Positions 55,076-64,000 of a stretch of DNA of 64,000 nt are shown piece by piece (within the stretch, counting starts at the first letter, position 1; the number at the start of each line of letters is the position of its first letter). The notes below the pieces were generated by a model that saw only the letters and a list, made by a program, of their open reading frames with translations, made no database searches and had not been told where the DNA came from. Origin of the DNA: Sesamum alatum (Eukaryota; Streptophyta; Magnoliopsida; Lamiales; Pedaliaceae); assembly GCA_034509735.1 (NCBI GenBank), contig JACGWO010000010.1, forward strand, positions 11,731,193-11,795,192, read 5' to 3'. The translations under genes were made by a program, and so were the position numbers.

Positions 55076-58000
55076 GACCCTAAAGCCAATCACTCATGAC
55101 CCTCAAACCCATCTTCCCAAGATGCTGAGTATGAGCAACCTGCAACACTAGCTTGGTCAGCGGATCTGTCGTATTTTCTGCCTATGTGACTCGGTCCATC
55201 CGAACGTCACATCTTCCCACCATCTATCTATGCAGATGGTAGCGTCTAAGAATATGTTTGGATCGGTGATGAGATCTCGGTTCCTTCACTTGTGCTATAG
55301 CCCCGCTGTTATCACAGAAGATAACTATTGGCTCAGCAATGCTAGGCACTACATCCAACTCTTGGATGTAGTTTTTCATCCAAACCGCCTCCTTAGCTGC
55401 TTCCAAAGCCGCTATGTACTCAGCTTCCATGGTGGAATCAGCTGTAGTATCCTGCTTGGAACTTTTTCAAGCCACCACACCATCATTCAGCCTGAATACA
55501 AATCCAGATTGAGGCTTGGCATCATCCTCATTAGACTGGAAGCTAGCATCGTTGTAGCCTTCCAGAATCAACTCTCCACCACTGTAAACCAAGAACATAT
55601 CTTTAGTCCTTCTCAGGTACTTAAGAATGGTCTTGACTGTAATCCAGTGAGCCTCGCCGGCACAAGCCTCATATCTGCTCGTAACGCTCAAAGGGAAAGC
55701 AATATTGGGCCTTGTGCACTGCACAGCATACTGTATGCTGCCTACCGCTGAAGCATAGCGGATGTCCAACATCCTTCTAACTTCCTCATCAGTCTTAGGA
55801 GACTGCTTCTTGGACAGTTTAACCCCATGCCTCATAGGAAGGAATCCTCGTTTGGAGTTTTTCATCTTGAATCTCTTCAAGACTTTCTCAACATACGAGG
55901 TTTGGCCATTCCTAACATCCTTTTAGATCTATCCCGGATAATCTTGATGCCTAGGATGTAGGAAGCATAACCCAAATCCTTCATGGAGAATTGTGTGGGC
56001 AACCATGCTTTAGTGTCACCTAACATCTTTACATCATTCCCAATGAGTAAGATGTCATCCACATAAAGCACTAAGAACGCAACTGAGCTCCCACTGACCT
56101 TCTTGTATACACAAGGGTCAAACTCGTTCTTGATGAAATCATAACCCCGTATGATTTCGTCAAAACGAATATTCCAACTTCGGGAAGCTTGTTTGAGACC
56201 ATAGATGGACCTTTGGAGATGGCAGACCTTCTGCTCTTCCCCAACAGATGTGAAACCTTCCGGTTGATCCATATAGATCTCTTCCTCAACAAATCCATTA
56301 AGGAAGGTCGTTTTCACGTCCATCTGCCATATTTCATAGTCATACCATGCAGCTATGGCAAGCAAAATCCAAATGGACATAGCCATGGCTACGGGCGAAC
56401 AGGTTTCCTCAAAATCGACCCTAGGCCGCTGAGTATAACCTTTTATCACAAGCCTGGCGTTGAAGGTAGTCACCTCCCCGTCAGCTCCAAGCTTACGTTT
56501 GTAGACCCATTTACACCCAACGGGCTTGACATCCTTGGGTGGATCTACTAAGGTCCAAACCTTGTTTGAACTCATAGAGTCCATTTCGGATTTCATGGCC
56601 TCAACCCATTTTCCCGAATCAATGTCCGACATTGCTTCTCCGTAGGTCTTTGGATCATTGTCCAATTAACCGGTCAGACCCAGAAACCCATACCTATCAG
56701 GTTGATGGGAAACTCTAGTCGACCTTCGGATGATAGGAATATCGTCAGTGGGAACTACAGGTGCAGATGATATCGCTGCATTCGTTTGAGGTATTGCCTC
56801 ACTTGATTCCTTAAGAAGCAATTCCTCACGACCGGTATCCATTGGAAAACCCTTTTCCAGGAACACTGCGTTTCTCGAGACAAAAACTTTTTGCTCGGAA
56901 GGATCATAAAAATAATACCCCACAGTTTCCTTAGGATAACCCACGAACCTGCACAAACTAGACCTCGAGTCCAGTTTGTCTCCCACTAGTCTCTTGACGT
57001 ATGCAGGGCTACCCCACACTCTCAAGTACTTGTAGGAAGCAGGCTTGCCATGCCATATCTGATATGGCGTCTGGGCCACAGTCTTAGAAGGCGCCATGTT
57101 TAATAACTTGGCTGCCGTCTCAAGAGCATAACCCCATAAGGATAAGGGCAGTTCGGTAAAACTCATCATGGATCAAACCATGTCCAACAAGGTAAAATTT
57201 CCTCCTTTCAGAGATGTCGTTCAGTTGTGGCGTTCCGGGAGAAGTCCACTGAGAGAGAATCCCATTCTCTTTTAAGTAATCCAAGAATTCCCCACTCAAA
57301 CACTCACCACCTCGGTCCGACCAAAGGGCTTTAATTTTGCGACCAGTTTGAACTCTTTAAACCTTCCAAAGGCCTCAGACTTGTACCTCATAAGGTAAAC
57401 ATAACCATACCGTGAGTGATCATCGGTAAAAGTTATGAAGTAAGAAAATCCTCCTCTGGCCTGTGTATTTAGTGGCCCACAGACATCTGAATGGATCAAA
57501 TCCAACAGACCACTGGCAAGTATGCTTTGTCCAACAAAGGATTTCTTGGTCATTTTCCCTTTTAGACAAGACTCGCAGGCCAGTAGATGGTCCAAATCAT
57601 CTATTTCTAGACTCTTTGAATCCACCAACCTCCTAATCCTATCTTGAGAGATGTGACCTAGCCTTGCATGCCAAATCTATGCGTTTTCTTGATTATCCAT
57701 TTTTCATTTGTTTTGAGCAGTCATGATCAAATCACTCTGTTAAAGAATATAAAGAACCATTCTTCATCAAATAACAACAACGGTATTGATCATGAACTCA
57801 AAACCAGCATTGTCCAACAACGGTATTGAAATGATATTCTTGATCATGCTAGGTACATAATAGCAATCTTTTAATTCTATCCTAACTTGATCACTAACAA
57901 CTAAGTGGACTAGACCTACAGCTTCAGCAGCAATAGCCTTGCCATCACCTAGCCTCAGCACGACCTCGTCCCTACTTAGTTTTCTGCTTCTTTCCAGTAC

Positions 58001-58153
58001 CTGCAAATCATTGCAGATGTGAGCTCCACAACCGGTATCCAATACCCAAGAAGCAGAATTAGTAATCATGTTAACCTCAATAACAAACATACCTTGATTG
58101 GAGAGGAGCTTGGGGCAGTCCCTCTTCCAATGCCCTCTTCCATGGCAATTCAT
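55076..58153 (-). pseudogene. Element I pol, nearly full length with several lesions
   Basis: Order from the 5' side: zinc knuckle and protease (58153-57767, CHGRGHWKRDC, SWVLDTGCGAHICND), pre-integrase (57628-57500, CESCLKGKMTKK), integrase (with a frame change around 57170-57300), RT (56665-55877, QMDVKTTFLNG, YVDD intact), RNase H (55880-55224, FCDNSGAIAQVKEPRS). Lesions seen: frameshifts near 57290 and 57180, an in-frame stop at about 56664 (between LTG and DNDPKT), a frame change near 55880, and a stop near 55467-55440 (before TAEAEY equivalent). About 1000 residues of recognisable protein, so it was inactivated fairly recently. Confidence 0.9.
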
Positions 58154-58941
58154 GCAAACATCATTTGCCCTTGATTGTTGCGGTCCAACCTTTCCCTTTC
58201 CTTTGCCATCCCCACTGGGGCAACAGGAGCGCTCTGAGCGCTAGCAGTGGCTTTTGCCTTTCCCTTCTTCCTCTTCCAGTGTCCAGCCCTCTTGCCTTTC
58301 GCCTTAGAGGTCGAAGCCTCCCCAACCAGTATCGCCGGCGCAGACCTTTTGGTCGTTGCTTCGAACTGGGTCAACATGTTAATCAACTCGTGTATGGACT
58401 TCTCAAGCCCATTCATGTTGTAATTCACGACAAAAAGGTCGTACGAGGGAGGAAGAGACTGTAGGATCACATCTATATATGTATCATTATCAAGCCCAAC
58501 TTTGAGATCCTCGAGTTTTTCCACAAGGGAAAGCATCTGGATCCCATGTTCATGTACAGAGGATCCTTCAGTCATCTTGGTGCCGAAAAATGCTTTTGTG
58601 GCGGCATATCTAATATGCCTATCCGGAACTGCATACATATCTTGTAAGCGGAGCATTATCGTGTTGGCATGGTCCAGCCTATCATACTGCTTCTGGATCT
58701 CATTGGTCATGGATGCCAGTATGATGCTGCGTACCTTGCGGTCATCCTCATCCCATTTTTCAAACGCCATATGCTCTTCTGACGAGGAACCTTCCAGCAA
58801 GGTTATGGAAAATGGCTTATCCAGAATATAAGCCTGGTTTTCGTAATCGAGGACAATCCTCAGATTACGCAGCCAATCATTGTACTTCGTTCCATTAAAC
58901 TTATTAGTCTCCATAATCATAGATAACGGGTTCTTAGACAT
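58150..58941 (-). CDS. gag: Element I Gag, open, in a different frame from Pol
   Basis: 263 residues from MSKNPLSMIMETNKFNGTKY. Capsid core with WLRNLRIVLDY, IILASMTNEIQKQYDRLD, RYAATKAFFGTKMTEGSS, EKLEDLKVGLDNDTYID and SLPPSYDLF, then a basic tail (AGHWKRKKGKAK). The stop TGA at 58152-58150 overlaps an ATG of the pol frame (ATGA), and the zinc knuckle lies in that -1 frame. The frame change arises in the purine run at about 58190-58200, a few bases from where L changes frame but by a different one-base loss. No stop within the capsid part, so it could be translated if transcribed. Confidence 0.85.
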   Translation of the reverse strand: MSKNPLSMIMETNKFNGTKYNDWLRNLRIVLDYENQAYILDKPFSITLLEGSSSEEHMAFEKWDEDDRKVRSIILASMTNEIQKQYDRLDHANTIMLRLQDMYAVPDRHIRYAATKAFFGTKMTEGSSVHEHGIQMLSLVEKLEDLKVGLDNDTYIDVILQSLPPSYDLFVVNYNMNGLEKSIHELINMLTQFEATTKRSAPAILVGEASTSKAKGKRAGHWKRKKGKAKATASAQSAPVAPVGMAKERERLDRNNQGQMMFA

Positions 58942-60911
58942 CTACATTCAAAATGTAAAGCAGAAATTAGCAAACGAATTGTAATATTAATTCAAGTTTA
59001 TGACATGGTCTTTAGTCATTAACCCTCCCACTATTTCTACGAAAGCCCACCACTCTCAAGTGGGGTTTCGGAAAACCATTTCCTAATGGGCTTGGGATCC
59101 ACAAACGCAATTCTCCATGCCCCGCTTTTACGATTAACATAGAAAAAGCTTTGTGGGAGGTATCCAATACCATTCTCATCCAATGAGATTCCCAAGATAT
59201 TTTGCCTCACCTCTTTCACATGATTCCGAGGACTCCAAGCGAATCATGTTACTTCGGCGTTAGGCCCGACCCATCAACCAAATCATATCTCAATTGTCGC
59301 CCCCCACGATTGTGAGACAGGGAAACAAGAGCATATTCCTTTGTTCGTAACAATAATGCAGCTTTCTTTCATTCCAAAATGTGCCACGACTCGTGAGACC
59401 ACGCTTTAGAGGAAAGTAGCTGCCTCATTACATTATTACGGATTGAAGGCTTGGAATAATCAAACCATTTGATTTAATTCCATTTTTGGCCTAATATTTA
59501 CTTGGACCATCCAAGTGAGAGTTCATCATTTTATTAAGACCGAGACCTCATCATTATTAGTATTTTGCATGCTCAAGATTTATACATATAATGTAATAAG
59601 ATGCATTCCAAACACACCATACATCAAAGTATAAAAAAACTTAAGCACATGCAAAATAAGCCTAGCACGCCCCTGTTAGGATGATCACAAGCCCATTCCT
59701 GAGTGATCCACTGAGCGCGCAGTGGATCTATGGTCAAACTAGGGTAGACCTACACTATTACAATATTTACATCCCATTATCATTCTAATGGGGCCTTATA
59801 AAAATTCCTCCGTTGCTCTTCTTGACCTTCCATCATGGGCTCCATCCACCGGACCTTCATCTCCTTGGAAGCTTACAATTAATAAAATAAATCCTCACAA
59901 TCTAATCTACTCTCATTACAACTTAAAAGAAACCCCAATCATAAGTCGGGGGGAGTACATTAATAGAGAGGAAGAAAGCCTTCTTATTCCAAGGCTAAAA
60001 ACGATAGAGAGAAGAAAAACAAAGAGGCACGTAGGCCTCACCCAACAATAAATTAAACCATACATAAGCTAAAAAGGGCTAGTGATCATCCTTATTGTTT
60101 ATCAAATAAACAACAACAACAAAGCACATTTACATCAAATATAAATATGCCAACACATAAATACATACCATGTATTTATAACAAGATATCCAATATCTAA
60201 CCATAAATATAATTAAGTGCAGAAAATAATATATTAATAATGCAATTGAAAAAATGGACATCACCCATACATCCAATGTATAAACTATTTTAGTTTGGAA
60301 ACCATTTCCAAAATAATCTAAGAAATCGAAAATAATTTTAGAAAAAATCAATTTAACTAAAATTAAAATATGCCAAAATTACTCACATTCAGAAAACAGC
60401 AGAAATCAGAAAATTAAAATTTTTACAAAAAACGATGCAAAACGGCCCAGACGTCCCAGACCGGCGGGCGGGCGGCCGCACGCGCGCGCGCAGGCACCTC
60501 TGCCTGCGCGCGCGCCTACCTGCGCTGCCTGCCAGCACGCACGGCCAGCGGGTGCACGCGCCAGGCAGCGCGCGCAGCCAACTGCCCGCACGCGCCCCCG
60601 GCCTGCGCGCCTGCTGGCCTAGTGACCGACCGGCAAACAGCAGCAAGCAGACGGCTGCTGAACGTTTTCCATTTTTATTTAAAAAAAAATTCTGCTATAA
60701 AACTGAAATATAAACATGCATTTATAGAAAATAAAATTCTCATAAAATGCATAGATATCCATAATTTCAAAAGAAAAATTAACACATATTTTCATACATA
60801 AATCATGCTAGAAAAAACCATAAAACATGCTTTCCAAAAGCATTTTAAACACGTTCAACATGCTTAACATATTATAACATGTAAATCCTTAAAGCCACAG
60901 CACCGAACCGG
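58942..60911 (-). other. Element I untranslated leader
   Basis: Conserved islands as in L and C: CCTCCCACT (59024-59032; minus AGTGGGAGG), CCTAATGGGCTTGGGATCC (59083), GTGCCACGACTCGTGAGACC (59381), CACTGAGCGCGCAGTGGATC (59710), GC-rich block 60440-60660, CACCGAACCGGGC (60901). Confidence 0.82.
60440..60660 (-). other. GC-rich leader block of element I with perfect 15 bp hairpin
   Basis: Shorter than in L (about 220 bp). It contains one perfect inverted repeat: GCGCGCGCGCAGGCA (60482-60496), loop CCTC (60497-60500), TGCCTGCGCGCGCGC (60501-60515). The rest has GC-rich but less regular arms (GCCAGCACGC..., CAGGCAGCGCGCGC). Confidence 0.85.
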
Positions 60912-60923
60912 GCTCTGATACCA
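60912..60923 (-). other. Primer-binding site of element I
   Basis: Minus-strand TGGTATCAGAGC, one base from the 5' LTR end. Confidence 0.9.
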
Positions 60924-60924
60924 C

Positions 60925-62474
60925 TGAAAGAATCGGGTATGGCCCGGTAACGCAACGGAAGCGTAAACTTGCATGAAAAAATGGACTTGGACCTTTATAT
61001 TTTTGGACTTGTATTTAATCAAATTAAATAAAGTCCAAACATGTATCCATTGAGCATTAATTAATCTAATTAATTTCAATCCAATTGAATCCCAATTATT
61101 TATTTAATCCAATTAAATAAACATAAGTCCAAATTAAGAATAATTGATCCAATCAACTATTCTAGCCAAAACCCAATAAATTAATCCAATTAATTTAAAG
61201 GTCCTTAGTCCAAAAAATTAACTAATCCAATTAATTAATTCTTGGACCATCCATCAAATGGATTTCTCAATAAATGATCCAATCATTTATTTTCTCTCTT
61301 GAATAAATTTAATCCGATTAAATTTATTCGCTTCTTCTAGAATTAATTCCAAATTAACTCCGCCAAATACAAAGTGATTTGTGTGTCACTCATTAGGTTC
61401 ACCCTCAGCTAGACTTGGGCTTGTGTCCAACACAATTGATCAATTAAATCCAATTTCATTAATTGTTTTTCGATTAACCATTAATCAGAAAAACGCCCGT
61501 CACCATGGGTGGCCGTCTAGCAACGGTCCATGGCACTAGAGATTAGGTGAATGTTGGCGTGAACATTTAGGGTCCCGAGTTCCATACGAGTACGGTCCTT
61601 CCATCATCCGTCTCCCAGTCCAAGTCTAGGGTATGGAATTGGGCGTCGGTTCTCATCCTAGACTAGACAACTATGCTCAGTAACTCGAAGCACGTTTACT
61701 CTATCGATCGACGTAGGAAACCGTTCCCTACTCGATCAATCGCTGTGGCCACAGACTTATAAGAGTTTAAACTGTCTCAGAACGCATAGGAGACTCGACT
61801 GTCATATAGTGACAGGTGACAGATCCTATCTTGGAATCCACCGTCCTCAATACATATTCCAACTACACTGTATAAGGCTTATGATGAACGTATCCCAGAT
61901 ACTGACATCTCTTGCCAAATGCTGGATACAACCATCATATGCTTGTGACTGCCATGATTCCTCAACTCTGAGGACTAATCTCGTACTATCGGAGCCGGGA
62001 ATGCCAGTCATACCGACCAAGCCTCCAAGGCTTCCATATGACGATTCCCGCGAGTCAGTTCAATCAGCTGACATCCTTGTCAACTAACCCACTAATATTG
62101 CATAGACGTCCAACGTCTGTCGCCGATGAAACACGGCACTCATCTAATGAATGCAATCCTTAGTGCAAGTCTGTATAGGACTCTCGATGCCCTGTCTCAA
62201 GGTCCTCGACTTGGAATGTTTGAGACCTAACCCTTAGAAGTTAGTTTCATAGCTGTCATCCAATGCGCAGCCCAACTACATGGGTTGTTCGTTTGGCCTG
62301 TGGGCTTTGTTGTGATGTTAATGGAATAAACATAAATAGCGAGCACAACAAATGGAACTGCCAAACATGAATACTCACTTTATTCATATAAGAATATTAT
62401 AATTACAATGACATTGTCAGAAATAGATTACATCAAGGCCAATCTAATTGGCTTTCCGGTCACCTATTCTAACA
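60925..62474 (-). repeat. Element I 5' LTR, internally deleted (1550 bp)
   Basis: Same ends as 52829-55064, but AACGGAAGCGTAAA (60954-60967) jumps to CTTGCATGAAAAAATGG, skipping about 690 bp that correspond to 52875-53560, i.e. the U5 part and the region around the transcription start. Contains CTGTGGCCACAG (61743-61754). Right end 62474 meets LTR E piece 4. Confidence 0.92.
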
Positions 62475-63576
62475 ATTTGGAATTAATTTTAGAAGAAGCG
62501 AATTATTTTAATTAAATTAAATTAATTCAAGGAGAAAAATAAATGATTGGATCATTTATTGGGAAATCCATTTGATGGATGGTCCAATAATTAATTATTT
62601 TGATTACTTAATTTACTTAGAACCTATAAATTAATTGGATTAGTTTATCGGGTATGGCTTAATTAATTGATTGGATCAATTAATTAGAGTTTGGACTTAT
62701 ATTTATTTAATTGAATTAAATAAAATTATGGGCTTCAATTGGATTGAGATTAATTGAATTAATTAATTCCCAATGGAATTTGTTTGGACTTAATTTAACT
62801 AGATTAGAAAAAAGTTCAAGACTAGTAGTCCTAGTCCATGGAAAAATAAAATTTATAACAAGTGAAGGAGGAATTAAAATCCTCCACATGTGAGGCACGT
62901 GTGACCAGCCATTATGTGGTTTTATGGGTGATTTATTTGCTATAAAGATGCATGGTTATGTAGATAGTGGTGTGTGTATGTAGGTTGCTTTGGAAGTTAA
63001 CAATAGAAGTTGAATTTTGAATTCAACAATTCTACATACACAAAACTATTCACATAACTTGTATGGGATAGTCTTGCACGAAATTTTCCATCAAATAACT
63101 CTCCAAAATCTTTGAAAAAACTCTCCTTTTTGTGTAACCTTTTGTAAAGGTTTGAACTAAAAACATTCCAAAAACACTAATCAATAGTGTTCATTTGGAG
63201 TTGTTTGTTTCTTCTTTTCTCTACTTCTATCTAGCAATAGATTAGAGGATCTATATTCCATAGTGTGGTGTGGACAAATTAGAGGGATTCTAATTTGGAT
63301 CCTCAAGTGAACGGAAGGAGAAACGAAAATGGAACAACGCTAGAACTGGTTTTACGTGTTATGATCAAAGGTTGGTTTTCTTTACGTTTTCATGTATCGT
63401 TTGTTCATATCATTTTAGCCACATGTCCAGTATTCTTCTTTTGTTATTTATGCTATAACATACACCGAACGCCCGGGAACTTTAAAGGGAACACCCCTTT
63501 GAACCCGTTTAAGGTTACGCCTTTAATTACGTTTTTACGCTTTCATTGCGTTCCCAGGCCGTACCTGATTCTTTCA
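62475..63576 (+). repeat. Element E 3' LTR, piece 4 and end
   Basis: A sense LTR from ATTTGGAATTAATTTTAGAAG (62475 on) through TATAAAGATGC (62941), the TTGCTTTGGAAG leader, GCATAACATACACCGAACGCCC-like block (63455-63476) and the end GTACCTGATTCTTTCA at 63576. It is a reverse counterpart of the element I LTR, so E and I belong to one subfamily. Right-hand flank ATTTTTGTG; the partner duplication is lost with the 5' end of E. Confidence 0.88.
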
Positions 63577-63860
63577 ATTTTTGTGTAGTTTGTATATTTT
63601 CGTATGAATGAAATGGAAGGAAGGTTCCCCTTTAAATACAAATCAAACTACCGTTTCATCCTCTAACTACCCTAACAATGACTCAGACTAATAATAGAAG
63701 AAAGCGTACAACGTTATTAAAGAAACGCAAGAACGAAAACACGATTTTCAGTGGCTTCTTCTATCCTTTGTCAATGAACACAGCAGGCAAATGGCTGAGC
63801 ATGGCCAAGGCACCTCCTTGATCACTGGTTTGGGCTGAGTCTACACATGAATATTCAACA
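63577..63860. other. Short unassigned segment
   Basis: Between LTR E and a copia RNase H fragment. I see no motif, LTR end or convincing reading frame. It may be decayed internal sequence of the element that begins to be recognisable at 63861. Confidence 0.4.
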
Positions 63861-64000
63861 GCTGCCCTCCATATTACTACGAATCCGGTTTTTCATGAGC
63901 ACGCCAATCACCTTGACATCGATTGTCACTTGGTGCCCGATCAGTTCAAACTCGGATTCATTGCTCCGTCTCACGTCCCTCCCTCTCAGCAGGTTGCTGA
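63861..64000 (+). pseudogene. RNase H fragment of a different copia lineage, continues off window
   Basis: Reads [20 protein letters not shown] then [14 protein letters not shown] and [10 protein letters not shown], matching the (Q)AALHIAxNPVFHERTKHIEIDCHxVR segment that ends RNase H in several plant copia lineages other than the one dominating this window. The charged residues of that segment are partly lost. 46 codons are visible and the right edge is the window end. Confidence 0.75.

Larger units (their letters stand above)
52829..62474 (-). mobile_element. Element I: near-complete copia element (9.6 kb), broken
   Basis: Minus-strand element with 3' LTR 52829-55064, pol and gag 55065-58941, leader 58942-60911, primer site 60912-60923 and 5' LTR 60925-62474, inserted in LTR E (same subfamily, opposite orientation). 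Gag is open; pol has several stops and frameshifts. The 5' LTR lacks about 690 bp near its end compared with the 3' LTR. There is no target duplication, because the left junction is a deletion into a second leader copy. Confidence 0.9.

Overview
This is a plant nuclear window, most likely from a eudicot, made almost entirely of transposable elements. I see no complete host gene. The dominant sequence is one clade of Ty1/copia LTR retrotransposons. They have long LTRs (about 2 kb, TGTTAGAATAGG start, TTCA end), an initiator-Met tRNA primer site, a 2 kb or longer leader, and gag-protease-integrase-RT-RNase H in copia order. Architecture and the RT/RNase H motifs point to the Angela/BARE-like lineage (recognised by eye). 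Species cannot be fixed from the sequence.

Layout. 1-7137: element K (+), broken pol plus 3' LTR, with a copia LTR (J) inserted in pol and a 2.1 kb Ty3/gypsy-like solo LTR (TSD CCCTC) in the LTR. 7138-14308: AT-rich DNA with a MITE (8359-8776) and a 4.1 kb CACTA transposon (8957-13058, TSD ACA) carrying a decayed TNP-like gene. 14309-18976: element C (+), LTR, PBS, leader and 5' gag. 18977-39785: element B (-), decayed, interrupted by a 716 bp gypsy solo LTR (TSD AACAT), by the complete element L (22842-33189, TSD ACTGC), and by an internally deleted solo LTR (TSD CTTGG). 39786-40132: fragment of a minus-strand LTR (M). 40133-63576: element E (+), whose gag contains solo LTR D (TSD GATAA) and whose 3' LTR is split into four pieces by deletion derivative G, solo LTR H (TSD GAATC) and near-complete element I (-). 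63861-64000: RNase H fragment of a different copia lineage running off the window.

L is the only structurally complete copy. Its two LTRs differ at only about seven substitutions counted by eye, and its gag and pol are long and open but in different frames. It is the youngest and the only plausible candidate for recent activity; the rest are truncated, frameshifted or reduced to solo LTRs.

The most unusual signal is a hyper-GC-rich block in the otherwise AT-rich leader of each copia copy. In L it resolves into a series of hairpins sharing a CAGRC/GYCTG stem with paired (compensatory) changes, and a related 15 bp perfect stem is present in element I. A second is the same -1 gag/pol frame offset reached by different one-base changes in L and I, with a GGGAAAG heptamer in the correct phase in L.
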